In this document: positions 20,217 through 30,257 of the stretch, in pieces
Layout: every line of letters starts with the position of its first letter
Position numbering within the stretch: position 1 is the stretch's first letter
Assembly (NCBI GenBank): GCA_001839685.1
Contig: MLAK01000089.1
Location: 53,650-117,649, forward strand
Direction of reading: 5' to 3'
Source of the DNA: Tritrichomonas foetus
Taxonomy: Eukaryota; Parabasalia; Tritrichomonadida; Tritrichomonadidae
Length of the DNA: 64,000 bases
Notes under the pieces: generated by a model
Told to the model about the DNA's origin: nothing
The model's input: only the letters and a program-made list of their open reading frames with translations
Databases searched by the model: none
Position numbers and translations under genes: made by a program

Positions 20217-20897
20217 ATGATCCTTTTCGCAGCTTCAGTTATTTTCCACGTATTAAATTTCATTGTACTCACGGTCAATCTTGCACTCGGAAAAGGTGCT
20301 ACCTTCGGAAAATATCGATACATTTTCTTTTTCAATAAGGTCACTTTGGTGCCATCAATTGCGCTTATCTATCTTCAGGTTGCCGAATACTATCAGAGTT
20401 TCAGCAGAAAAATAGTTTTCTATATGATATTTGCATGGTTTGGTGATGTGTTCTTATTCTCAAACCAATTCGGCTTTACACTATTTGGCGCAATTTCATT
20501 TGCCATTAGCCACTTTGCTGTCATAAGCTTTTATGATATCCATTGGCTTTATGTTCCAAAATATTTCATATTATTAGTCCTTCCAGGAACTCTGTTTCTT
20601 TTTGCACATCTTATTCCTAAGATTAAGCTAGAATATAATCATGAATATTTTGTTGTATTATATTGTATAATTCTTCAATTCACATATGCATCTGCTGCTG
20701 CCAGGTGTTCGACTTATCCACTCACACATCCAAGCTTCTTGATGTGCTACATTGGATATTTCTTCTTTTTGGTTTCAGATTACTTCTTAATCAAAAAGGA
20801 ATTGAAGATTTCACCAAAACCACGAAGAGTTGAAATAATGTCAACTTATGCAATTGCGCAGACGTTGATCATATTAGGAACTGCACTTGCCCTATAA
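20217..20897 (+). CDS. TMEM86/YhhN-family membrane protein (lysoplasmalogenase-like)
   Basis: The 226-residue protein has about eight hydrophobic transmembrane helices and the family's conserved acidic positions inside membrane segments: FAWFGDVFLF (first Asp), GYFFFLVSDYFLI (second Asp) and a C-terminal YAIAQTLIILGT helix. TMEM86A/B and bacterial YhhN hydrolyse the vinyl-ether bond of lysoplasmalogens or lysoplasmenylethanolamine in the ER or plasma membrane. Trichomonads are known to contain ether lipids, so a role in plasmalogen turnover is plausible. The length fits the family. The start is the first ATG, leading straight into the first hydrophobic helix. Confidence 0.85.
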   Translation: MILFAASVIFHVLNFIVLTVNLALGKGATFGKYRYIFFFNKVTLVPSIALIYLQVAEYYQSFSRKIVFYMIFAWFGDVFLFSNQFGFTLFGAISFAISHFAVISFYDIHWLYVPKYFILLVLPGTLFLFAHLIPKIKLEYNHEYFVVLYCIILQFTYASAAARCSTYPLTHPSFLMCYIGYFFFLVSDYFLIKKELKISPKPRRVEIMSTYAIAQTLIILGTALAL

Positions 20898-21212
20898 AGG
20901 TATGTCATTGTGAAATATTGACTTAGATTTTATTATTATTTAAAATTTATTTCCAAATGATTATTCTCATTTTTTACTTTTTGTCTTCTTTTCTTTTTTC
21001 GATAAAATTTTTGGCTCATAAACGAGTATTACATTAATTAAACTCACATTTTATAGTACATCCTCTCTTTTTATTTCGTTTAATCTCTTTTAAATGTGAT
21101 GAGAAAGAAAATAATAATAATAAAAAAGGAATTCCATAAACGTTTTATTTACTTTTTTTTTTTCCCCTCTTTTTTTTCCTATCTTATACTCCAGTATAAT
21201 GATAGTGATTCT
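20898..21212. other. Convergent spacer with poly-pyrimidine tract
   Basis: Contains an almost pure T/C stretch around 21145-21185. No coding signal. It separates the convergent TMEM86-like and ankyrin genes. Confidence 0.5.
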
Positions 21213-23839
21213 TTAGCTTGATTTCCGTCGAAAATATGGGATAAGTTTCTCTTGATTTTCTTTGGAAAGCATTTGAAATGGAGTTTGATGAATTTATCAA
21301 GCAAACTTTATTAAAAACAATATTTCAACATTATAAAGAATAAGATAAAAACTTTATCTTTAAGAGTGGCATATACTCCTTCAATGGTAATCAAAGTTTT
21401 AATTGCTTCTAAGCAACCATTTCTAGCCGCAACATGAAGAGGTGTGCACTCATTATAAATAAGTTGGTAAAATATAATCACGATGATTTAAATCAAATCC
21501 ACCATGCTTAATAAGGAAATTAAGAATATCTTTGTAATCCCTTTCAGCAGCGATATGAAGGACAGTTTTATAAGTATTTATTAATGACTCCATCATTTGT
21601 AGTCAAATTAGGTTGAACAGATCTCAGTCCAATTAAATATTTAATTATTTCAAAGTTTCCTTTTTCAACGGCTAAATGAAAAGGTGTCATAGTATTTGAT
21701 TTCGCATTTACATCTAGGTCTTTAAGAGAAGCTAAAAATTGCGTCATTGCCAAGTTTCCTTCAATGATAGCATAGTGAAGAGCAGTTTGATTAGTAAATA
21801 TAATTCACTCCTTCTTTGTCTTTCGCATTAACATCGGCATACTGAACCAAAAACTTCACAATGTCAATTTGATTATATCTGGTTGCTACATGAAGACTTG
21901 TTCGATCTAAGTTATCTTTAATATTAAAATCAATTTTATCATCGAAAGTGGCTAAGTATTGAACTATTTCTAAGTAACCAAAACGAGATGCTATGTGAAG
22001 TGGTGTTTGATAACTGTCAAAAAATCAACACCAGTATTATCTTTGGCATTAATATTTGATAATGGTGCTATTAATTTTATGATATCCAGTGAGCCTGCAT
22101 TTACTGCTTCATGAAGTGGTGTTTGATAAGAATTATCAACAATTTGAACATCAATTGTTGGTAAAGTTATCAAATATTGAACCACTTCAACATGTTTGGA
22201 GGCAATTGCATAGTGAAGTGGTGTTTTTCCATTTATATCTTTTATATTTATATCTATTTTATTTGTGGTATCAGAGTTTAGTTCACACAAGTTCTTCACA
22301 ATATGAAGAAAACCAGATTCGGCTGCAACATGAAGTGGTGAAATTCCATTTTTCATTTTATGATTCACATCAACACGATCATTCTTAATCAATATCTCAA
22401 CAATATTATTATTATCTTTAGAAACAGCATAGTGAAGTGGCGATCTTTTGTCAATATCGTCAGCATTAACATTAACATTTTTATCATTAATTAAGACGAT
22501 TATGGAATCAATTGATCCTTTTTCAATTGCCACATGAAGTGAAGATCTATCTGCAAATGTTTTTTCATTTGGATCAACATCATCGATACTTAATAAGAAT
22601 TTGACTATTTCGGAGTAATTACATTCCGCAGCAATATGAAGCGCAGTCTTTGAAACCACATCTTTCGCATTCACATTGACGTTATCACATAATGATAGAA
22701 GTTCAAGAATTTCAATATTTCGATTTTTGGCAGCAATGTGAAAAGGCGTTTCATAAATTTTATTTCACAAACTCCATTTTTAATTTACAACAAAAAACTT
22801 CGCCTTTGCTAGATAAATCAATACTCTTTAGTGAAACTAATAGTCCCATAAACTCACTAAATCCGGTCCTTGAGACCATTTGAACGATTGATTCTCCTTT
22901 TTCTTTCTCATTTATTTGCTTCATATCAAATGATGCATCAAATAGAATTGATTCAATAATATGCCCAAATATGATAAGATTGTAGTTTCGAATACAATTG
23001 AATAAAGAATGAATGGTAAATTTCAAATTTTGTTTTTCCAAAAATGGAATAATTTCATTTCTTTGGAATTTAATAGCAATTTCTAAACAATCTCCATCAT
23101 ACTTGTTCCCTTCTATTGAAGAAACAAGATTAATTATTTCCATATTTCCACCAGCAATGGCATGGTATTTCAGTTTAGGACTTTTTAAAGATGTTACTTT
23201 TTCATGAAAGAGATATTTAAAAATTTGAACTGAACCAAAATAGGCAGATGCCTCAATAGGATAAGCATGTAAAACGTGAATTTTTATAAAATCGATTTCT
23301 TCTGGGACAATATTTTTTATTTCTTGATCAATTAATTTATGATTAGGCTTTATCAAATTTTGAAACTCGCTTAAATTGTCTTCTCTGATCGATTTGATGA
23401 AAGGGTCGTTATTTATTGCATCTACTATTTGACTATGTGATTCAATTTCAGGAACTCTAGTAAATCCCTTTTCATGAAAGAAATTTAAAATTGCATGATT
23501 ATTTATAATATGTGAAATTTCTTCATCAGAAAAGAAATCTTTTATTGATTTTAATATTTTTTCATCAAAAAGGGACAAAAGTAAAGAAGTTATTAAAGGA
23601 CGAGAGTTATAAGCAGATTCAATAGAACAAATTAACCTTGTAAGTCCATGCTTATTTCGAATAAACACTGACGATTGAATGAAAGAATTTACATCATCAA
23701 AATTTTTCTTGTTTAAATTGAGTAACTTTTCTTGTAATGATGCAATTTCACTAATTTCTTTCTCAGCCTTTTGCTTGATTGTTTCAATATCGCCTTTTGA
23801 CATGTCAACAAAAGTGATTTTATTCTGAATCCGTTCCAT
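21213..23839 (-). CDS. DUF3447-type ankyrin-repeat protein, frame interrupted six times
   Basis: The N-terminal part (22760-23839) matches the trichomonad DUF3447/ankyrin architecture: IEASAYFGSVQIFKYL, AIAGGNMEIINLV and a Cys-containing AI-type helix pair. Below it come at least eleven ankyrin repeats (TALHIAAE, SSLHVAIE, SPLHYAVS, SPLHVAAE, TPLHYAIA, TPLHEAVN and so on), ending in QTPFQMLS...RRKSS. The frame is broken at six places, each in the loop just before a T-P-L-H motif, but between breaks it is fully open and close to consensus. Removing 40, 20, 19, 19, 19 and 62 nt restores a single 815-residue protein with 32-34 residue periodicity. It may be a functional gene with unusual removable segments or a recently broken gene. 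Ankyrin repeats mediate protein-protein contacts; the partner is unknown. Confidence 0.7.
21288..21352 (-). other. Ankyrin frame interruption F (about 62-65 nt)
   Basis: It separates TLKDK from QTPFQML. It starts GTTTTT after AAA and ends ATTCAT before CAA, and contains in-frame stops. The exact ends can slide by one codon. Confidence 0.4.
21453..21477 (-). other. Ankyrin frame interruption E (19 nt within this span)
   Basis: It separates LNHRD from ECTPLH. Excising 19 nt, for example ATTTTACCAACTTATTTAT, leaves the canonical 12-residue spacing; the register is ambiguous because TAT repeats. Without removal the frame runs into TAA TGA. Confidence 0.5.
21570..21588 (-). other. Ankyrin frame interruption D (19 nt)
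   Basis: GTCATTAATAAATACTTAT sits between GGA and AAAACT. Removal gives NDGKTVLH; retention gives a TAA stop within seven codons. Confidence 0.55.
21790..21808 (-). other. Ankyrin frame interruption C (19 nt)
   Basis: GTGAATTATATTTACTAAT sits between GGA and CAAACT. Removal gives the textbook ankyrin loop KDKEGQTALH; retention gives TAA. Confidence 0.55.
22010..22029 (-). other. Ankyrin frame interruption B (20 nt)
   Basis: GTTGATTTTTTGACAGTTAT sits between GGT and CAAACA. Removal gives KDNTGQTPLH. Retention leads to a short wrong-frame tail. Confidence 0.55.
22750..22798 (-). other. Ankyrin frame interruption A (about 40 nt within this span)
   Basis: It separates LSSKGE from ETPFHIAAK. 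Removing 40 nt, twice the length of unit B, restores phase and the 12-residue loop spacing. The second half (GTTTGTGAAATAAAATTTAT) resembles interruption B in length and ends. Confidence 0.45.
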
Positions 23840-24038
23840 TCAAAAATCGAAAGATATTCAAAATTCAAATGTTTATGAAATGTTCGATAAAAATCCCACA
23901 TTTTGTTTTCCTAAAAAATAACATCATTTCTGAAAATATTAACAATTGATATTAATTATTATTCCTTCTATTAGCTATAAATTTTTCAATAGATACTCAC
24001 ATTATAATATATATATTCTCTAGTTATTGCTTTTATAA

Positions 24039-24640
24039 TTAGAAAATAATTCTACCTTCATCAAAATACTTGATGGTGTCTGGGATATTTTGTATTTGCA
24101 TATAACAATCACCAAAAGTCAAATTTTGTGTCACTTCTTTCATAATGTGTTTCAATGATTCGCATATTTTCTGGTAATCAAGTTCACTCACAGATGATGA
24201 TGGTTAACTTCTTAATATACACATACATTTGTAACTTGATGTGATAGTAAATCATTTGAAATTAATGGAAGTCCTTCATTTTATATTTTTATCCTACTTT
24301 GAGCCATTTTGGAAAGATGCTCGAAGTTGTTTCATTAAATTTTCAAATTTGTATTTTCTGCAAATACAGTTGTAGACACGAAACAATTACCAATTGATTA
24401 TAGATTATCTGGTGATAATGTTCCAACATAAATTTCCTTTATTGAATTTGGAATGAAAGGTCTTAAATCGACACAATTTCTTCATCTTGATTATTTTTAG
24501 AATTACCAAGAACAGCTGCTGGTAAGATTGCGGAAAGCAAAAGATATTCTGTCAAATGATGAACAGATTTTGTAGTATGATCAAAACATTGTAATTTAGT
24601 TAATTGAATCTCTATCATGAAATAACGATTGTCATATGCT
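24039..24640 (-). pseudogene. Decayed coding remnant, repeat-like
   Basis: Several clean, protein-like fragments follow in order but in different frames and with stops: a 57-codon piece (MIEIQLTKLQCFDHTTKSV ... LPAAVLGNSKNN), then RPFIPNSIKEIYVGTLSPDN, then ELDYQKICESLKHIMKE followed by NLTFGDCYMQIQNIPDTIKY. The last two have the look of FNIP-type leucine-rich repeat units (L-x-F-G ... I-P-x-T-I-K-Y), but this is tentative. Multiple shifts and stops indicate a pseudogene. It lies just 5' of the ankyrin gene. Confidence 0.4.
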
Positions 24641-24864
24641 TAACAAATTCATCATGATAATAATTTTTACGAAGAATTGAAACAAAGATTTTTTTGGGAA
24701 AAAAAAATTGTTAGGCTCAGTTAAAAGACTATAATTGAAAGAAAATTCTGGTTTTATATACTCACATATTTTTTCATTATTTCAAATGGAGGAGAAATTC
24801 ATGTTGATTTTTGGAGATAAAAATCAAAAGGGTAAATTTTTACGAATAATTTTTATAACAAAAT

Positions 24865-27800
24865 CTACAATTCAATAGACAAAATATCTTTTTCATCAAT
24901 TTGCAGCACAGGATTTTCTTTACGTTTGAATGGATCCTGTATCAATGACCTTTCACGACCATTATAAAGGAAGTATCCAAAAAGAATGAGTGAAACGATA
25001 AGTGTAAGTGTTGCAAAGAAGACGAACAAGAAAATCAACGAGAAAAATCGTTCAACTGATTTTTTCTCGTGAAGTTTATGTGATGATTCATTTGATTCAT
25101 TGACAACACTCGAAATTTCCATAAAGGTTTCAAATTCATCATTATTATTGCTTTGTGGTAATGATGAAATAAAATCAAAATGACACGAAGAAGTTTCAGA
25201 ATTGGGTTCGGTTATCAAAGGTGAATTTGGCTGAGGAGGTAACTCAGTATTTGTTGGAATATTCGTTGGTGTGACAGGTGAAGATATTTGTGTAACAGGT
25301 GAAGATGTTTGTGTATCAGGTGAAAATGTTTGTGTGACAGGTGAAGGTGTTTGTGTGATAGGTGAAGATGTTTGTGTGATTGGTGTTGTCATGTCTTGAT
25401 CTGTTTTTATGCTTGTAGTTATATTAATTATCATATTATATGCGGTATAAGAGACGCCTCGAATAGCAGCAAACACAGTTAGGTTTGCAGGGAGGTATTC
25501 ATCGGGAAGTATTAGTGTATCATTAGCAGGAATGTTGGAAGTTAAATATGTTGGAAGGAGTCCTTTACTCGATGTAGAATAAAATGGATTTTCAGACAAA
25601 TATATAAAGGCAGCTGCTTTTGAATCTGTTGTCATAATTTTGGCATTAAAGACTATTTTAGTTTTGGCAGTAACATGACCAACATATATCTTTAAAAATT
25701 CAATTTTTGGAGGTGATATTAAAACATTATGATTAATATTAGCATTATAAGTTTTCACTGTCGATGAACAATCAAATCCAGTATGATCTCTATCACATAC
25801 ACAGGTGCCATTTTCACATCTTCCACCATTTTTACATTCAAATTCACATCTTTCAACTTTGTGAATTGGAAGAGTTCCTGGATTAGTAATAAAATCAAAA
25901 TGATCAAATGGACCATTAATTACAAGAGAATATGAAATAGAATCAATAAAAGAATCAGAAAACTCAGAACACGATATTAAAATCGAATATTCACCAGTTT
26001 CTACTTGCTCTTTGTGAACAATTACTCTTTCAATAGTATTTGTCATTTCTTGTTGATTTTCTGGTCGTTGGTTTCCTGTGTAAACTTTTCCAGATGGTGA
26101 AATTACAATCAAATCTAGATCAGCAAATAGCGCAAAAAGAGAAAGTTCCGAAACAGGTGGATCCAAATAAGCCATTGTTATTCTTAATGGTGCATCTGTT
26201 TGAGTTATTGAAATAATATATTTATGTTTCTCACGAGATTTAATTTTTTCTTCTTTAATGATTCTCAGTGATTCTAAAAGTGTAGTTGACATGTTTGGAA
26301 TTCCAAAACCTGTTTCAATATTTGGTCCATAATTGTCAGATTTAAAAGGCCATGCAGAATTAATCATTGTTGCTCTTAGGAGAGAGGATGTTGGTATAAA
26401 TCCTTTATTTTCGGTCTTTTCTCTCAATGGGTAAAATCCATCTGTGTAAAACTGCCTGAAAAGTGCAAGCATGCCTGATGCTGCTGGTGTTGCCATCGAT
26501 GTTCCACTTTTTGAAACAAGTGAGCCTGTAGACAAGTCTCTTCTATTTCCAGCTGCACTAAAAGCATCACCTGTAACAAGAACATCTGGTTTACAAAAGC
26601 CAAATTCAGACGGACCAATACTAGAATAAGATGCTAGATGAATATGATAATTATCAGGTGATGTGTCAATTTTTTCATAAAGTGAAGCGGTTTTACCAAT
26701 ATAATTAAAGAAGTCATTTTGATCAACAGTTTGAAGAATTGGAATTGGAGCATGATAATTTGAATTATATTCTTGATCAAAATTTTGAATATTATGAACG
26801 ACTACGGAGATATTCAATTGATTAGCTTTTAATGCAACACTCATAATAAGTCCAGCATTAATAGAATCTCCATTATTTTCAAATACAACAATTGAACTAT
26901 CATAATCCGTAATATTCTGTGAATATCGCATTACAGTCATATTCATATAAGGTTTCATTGGATTTCCACGTGTTCGGTGTGTCAAAAGAGCACTATATTT
27001 AGATGCTTGGTTAATTTTTACAGTTGTTTGTTTTCCATCTGTTTCAAAAATATACAAATTAGTATTTTCAATTGAAACAAATCTTGGTCGGGTTACTCCA
27101 CCAATACTTAAAACGTTTTTCGAGTCACCTGGTGAATTAATTGTATAATATCTTGGATATCTGTTACCTTCATTTCCTGCAGCAAATGCAAATATTAAAT
27201 TAGGATGTAAATATGCCATACGATCATATAAAACAGTATCTGGACGAGTATAATCTTTTAAATCAAGTCCCCACGAATTTGAAGAAATACACACATTATC
27301 ATCATACATCATTTGATAAAGTTGATCATTATCGAATTCAGCTGACAAATCACTTGGTCCAAATCCAATATCAATGATATAAAGTTTCGCTTTTGGTGCC
27401 ATTCCATTATAAAGTGACAAAGCACTTGATTCAGAGTAACATTCACCAGCTGCAGTCCCAGCTGTATGTGTTCCATGTCCATTGGTGCCATCTTGGGCAT
27501 CAGCAAAGTTATAATAAGCATAAACTTTTCTATGATCTTCCATTGTGACATTAAACTGAACTTCTTTGTTTGGATCATGAAAAAAAGGATGAAAAATATC
27601 AACACCAGTATCAATAACAGCAATATATTGATTTTCTCCATGGATTCCCAAATCATAAATTGGATGATGACCAACTAATGATCCATTTTCCCAAACTGCA
27701 TCTTCTCTCCCACTTTGCATGAATCCTTTATTGTAGCGGTTTTTTGCAAAACGGCCTTTATAAGGCGATAGACTTATAATTCGAGAATCTCCTTCTAAAA

Positions 27801-28281
27801 GTGAGCAATCACAAAAAGCCACATATAAATCTGTAGATTTCTGTGTGTATTCAATTTTGGGATTTTGTGGTGACCAATAAGGAATTGATTTCACTAAACA
27901 TTTCTTAATAAATGGCGAATTTGATCGATCGTCATTATCTTCATAACCTAATAGTTTTGAATCTTTATGTAAAAAAATGTTTTGCGGCAATAATTCAATG
28001 GAAATTTCTGGAATTTTAATCAGGCATGAAAATTGCTCATTTGTTAAGAAAAACGCATAACAGCCTGGTTGGACTTGATTAACTGAAGTGAATGACAAAT
28101 CCGTTTGCGATTGAATTTCGAGAATTCTGGAGATTGTTAAAGCGACCAAAAATCGAACCAAATACCATCCTTCATTATGAGACAAGATGTTAGGTGAAAT
28201 TGGCGATGACTTAATGGCCAGTTTTGATGCAGCCAGAAATAAATTCGTCTTGAAAGTAAATTTGAAAGATAACAAATTCAA
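24865..28281 (-). CDS. Membrane-anchored subtilisin-like serine protease
   Basis: About 1,138 codons encode an I9-like prodomain (about 37-110; GWYLVRF ... GCYAFFLTNEQ), then a peptidase S8 domain with Asp224 (VIDTGVD), His269 (NGHGTHTAG), oxyanion Asn370 (AAGNEG) and Ser595 (SGTSMATPAAS). A C-terminal beta domain, one EGF-like module (811-837, six Cys), a Ser/Thr/Pro repeat stalk (TQTSSPVTQ-like units, about 965-1005), a transmembrane helix (about 1082-1106) and a 32-residue cytosolic tail follow. This is a cell-surface protease of the kind trichomonads use for adhesin processing and host protein degradation. The open frame begins at TTG right after TAA, and the first ATG is at codon 188, so the true N-terminus and signal peptide are unresolved. 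Confidence 0.9.
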   Translation of the reverse strand: MNLLSFKFTFKTNLFLAASKLAIKSSPISPNILSHNEGWYLVRFLVALTISRILEIQSQTDLSFTSVNQVQPGCYAFFLTNEQFSCLIKIPEISIELLPQNIFLHKDSKLLGYEDNDDRSNSPFIKKCLVKSIPYWSPQNPKIEYTQKSTDLYVAFCDCSLLEGDSRIISLSPYKGRFAKNRYNKGFMQSGREDAVWENGSLVGHHPIYDLGIHGENQYIAVIDTGVDIFHPFFHDPNKEVQFNVTMEDHRKVYAYYNFADAQDGTNGHGTHTAGTAAGECYSESSALSLYNGMAPKAKLYIIDIGFGPSDLSAEFDNDQLYQMMYDDNVCISSNSWGLDLKDYTRPDTVLYDRMAYLHPNLIFAFAAGNEGNRYPRYYTINSPGDSKNVLSIGGVTRPRFVSIENTNLYIFETDGKQTTVKINQASKYSALLTHRTRGNPMKPYMNMTVMRYSQNITDYDSSIVVFENNGDSINAGLIMSVALKANQLNISVVVHNIQNFDQEYNSNYHAPIPILQTVDQNDFFNYIGKTASLYEKIDTSPDNYHIHLASYSSIGPSEFGFCKPDVLVTGDAFSAAGNRRDLSTGSLVSKSGTSMATPAASGMLALFRQFYTDGFYPLREKTENKGFIPTSSLLRATMINSAWPFKSDNYGPNIETGFGIPNMSTTLLESLRIIKEEKIKSREKHKYIISITQTDAPLRITMAYLDPPVSELSLFALFADLDLIVISPSGKVYTGNQRPENQQEMTNTIERVIVHKEQVETGEYSILISCSEFSDSFIDSISYSLVINGPFDHFDFITNPGTLPIHKVERCEFECKNGGRCENGTCVCDRDHTGFDCSSTVKTYNANINHNVLISPPKIEFLKIYVGHVTAKTKIVFNAKIMTTDSKAAAFIYLSENPFYSTSSKGLLPTYLTSNIPANDTLILPDEYLPANLTVFAAIRGVSYTAYNMIINITTSIKTDQDMTTPITQTSSPITQTPSPVTQTFSPDTQTSSPVTQISSPVTPTNIPTNTELPPQPNSPLITEPNSETSSCHFDFISSLPQSNNNDEFETFMEISSVVNESNESSHKLHEKKSVERFFSLIFLFVFFATLTLIVSLILFGYFLYNGRERSLIQDPFKRKENPVLQIDEKDILSIEL

Positions 28282-28656
28282 TTATTTCTGATTCAAAAAC
28301 TTGTCACATTCAATTTGAAGGTTTCAAATCGTTTATTTAAGAACGATACGCATTCAAAAATAATTCATTTCTTATTTTACTGTAAAATATGCATAACCAT
28401 TATAAATTCACCAAGCTAAACAGTATTTACACATGTATACTAGTTTTAATTTATTAAAAAATATGAAAAATTCCAAAAAATTAAATTTTTTCCAAATTTG
28501 ATGTTTGAACCAAATTAAAATTAGACTTTTTAACATAATAATGTATCTTACTGAAATTAGTAAATATTAAATTTAATCTTTTGTGTCTGATTTGCTGATC
28601 AATCCAAAAATTTGGATACATTCGAAATCTTAAACGGACGTAGTTGATTTTTGTTC
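28282..28656. other. Divergent intergenic spacer
   Basis: AT-rich. It would have to contain any 5' exon or promoter of the protease (minus) and the promoter of the coiled-coil gene (plus). TAAACGGACGTAG near 28632 resembles the TAAACGTAC motif. No convincing upstream exon was found. Confidence 0.4.
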
Positions 28657-29847
28657 ATGCATCAGACACTGCACGATAATAACGATGAGTGGGATGCGCA
28701 AATCGCCGAACGCAGACTTGCTTTAGTTAATGAAGATATTGAAGCTGCTCAAAAACAAATCGCTTCACTCGAAAAACAAAAGATTCAATTAAATCGCGAA
28801 TATTTAAATCTCGAATTTACATTAAATGAACTTCAATCAAACTTAGAAGATCTTGAAAATGCGAATCAAGTTGAAGATGAAAATGATGACGATGATGAAG
28901 ATACCGAAGGCACTTTCTTCACTATTCTTTCAGAGTTGGAAAGTGAAGAAGCTGCTTTGAGAGGAGAGCTTCAAAGTTACAAAGATTTGCAAAGAGATTT
29001 AGGTCATCAAAAAGGCAAATATGCGCAACAGAATTTAAAGATGCAAAAAGATCTCGAATTTGAAAAAGAACGACTTGAAAATGAAGAAATGCGTTTAAGA
29101 GAATCACTGGATACTTTAAACACTCTTCAAGAAGAATACGATCAAAAATCATCTCTGTTGAATGGATTAATTCAGTCATGTGAAGAACTTGAAAATGAAG
29201 AAAGATTGTTATCAGAAGAATTGCAAAGACAAGGTGAAAATGTTGTAAAAGACCTTAAGTTAAGAGAAGCTGAGCTTAAGAAAGAACTTGAACAAGCATT
29301 AAAACAAGAAGAAAACTTGAAAAAATTGTTAGCAAATAATCAAAGAAAGTTGCAAAATCATGTCGATGAACTTAGCAGTAAATTAAATAAAAATCAAAGT
29401 ATTGCTAGCTGGAAGAATGATCGTGCTCTTCTTGCTGGTAAACTTAGGAAAGCTAAACAACAGCTTGTTGTTGAAATGGCAAGCCTAAACACAGCACGCC
29501 AGAGGAGAGAGGATTTGGCAGTCAGGTGTAAAACCCTTCTTGGCGAAGATGATCCTGGCGATGCCACTGGAATGCGTGCTAAACAGATGGTTCGAGCAGA
29601 AATAGAATCTCTTGGGTTACAAAAGCAGCCCGAAGTTGATGAAGAAGCACAAATTGAAACTCAGTACTTCGAGGAACTTAATGAGCAATTGAAACTTATT
29701 GATAATTCAATCATAGTTTTCACAAAGCATCGTAATGATACTTTAGCATCACTTAATGATGAATTACAAGAATGTTCACAAGATGGTTACATTAGACTTT
29801 TGAAAAGCGAAATGGATGAATTACAAGCTGCTGTCTCCAGGTTTTAA
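28657..29847 (+). CDS. Coiled-coil protein
   Basis: The 396-residue protein starts at the ATG at 28657. It is nearly all coiled coil: Leu/Glu/Lys/Gln heptads from about residue 12 to 285 with an acidic break at about 72-85 (EDENDDDDEDTEG). A short non-helical stretch near 295-315 (GEDDPGDATGMRAKQM) precedes a final helix. There is no membrane or catalytic motif. GC content is relatively high, suggesting good expression. The likely role is cytoskeletal or scaffold; no orthologue is recognised. It is convergent with the TTLL gene, separated by an 18-bp minisatellite. Confidence 0.75.
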   Translation: MHQTLHDNNDEWDAQIAERRLALVNEDIEAAQKQIASLEKQKIQLNREYLNLEFTLNELQSNLEDLENANQVEDENDDDDEDTEGTFFTILSELESEEAALRGELQSYKDLQRDLGHQKGKYAQQNLKMQKDLEFEKERLENEEMRLRESLDTLNTLQEEYDQKSSLLNGLIQSCEELENEERLLSEELQRQGENVVKDLKLREAELKKELEQALKQEENLKKLLANNQRKLQNHVDELSSKLNKNQSIASWKNDRALLAGKLRKAKQQLVVEMASLNTARQRREDLAVRCKTLLGEDDPGDATGMRAKQMVRAEIESLGLQKQPEVDEEAQIETQYFEELNEQLKLIDNSIIVFTKHRNDTLASLNDELQECSQDGYIRLLKSEMDELQAAVSRF

Positions 29848-30006
29848 TTATCTGTATCTTTTTATTTCGATATATTTTTTATTGATCATAAATATTTTTT
29901 ATTTACCAATAATAATTTTTTGATATATCATTTCTGCTTTCCTATTTTTTACTGTTTATATCACTATGAAAATATTGACATAATATAAACTTTCTATCCA
30001 TTCATA

Positions 30007-30071
30007 TTCATTTCTTAATTCTTATTCATTTCTTAATTCTTATTCATTTCTTAATTCTTATTCATTTCTTA
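30007..30071. repeat. 18-bp minisatellite (TTCATTTCTTAATTCTTA), about 3.6 copies
   Basis: Near-perfect head-to-tail units between the convergent coiled-coil and tubulin-ligase-like genes. Confidence 0.9.
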
Positions 30072-30257
30072 AACCTTTTTAGATAATCGAATTCAATAAA
30101 TTTGCAAACTTAAAATCCAAGTTAATATCTCTGACTCTAAACTTTACAGTCCCAAGAAATCATTTTCTCGAGGTAATATTTGTTCTCACAAAAAACAAAA
30201 TAAGATAGAAGTGCATTCATTTTAAACTCTATATATAACATTCTTACATCAATTTCA

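Noticed and set aside
21570..22029. Ordinary GT-AG introns at the ankyrin interruptions
   Set aside because: No AG is available at a position that restores both phase and repeat spacing, and no CTAAC...AG motif is present.
21453..22798. Euplotes-like +1 frameshifting at TAA codons in the ankyrin gene
   Set aside because: Four breaks can be read as skipping one base at TAA, but two breaks need the other phase and the added codons would make repeat loops 18 instead of 12 residues; removal of 19-20 nt fits better. Not fully excluded.
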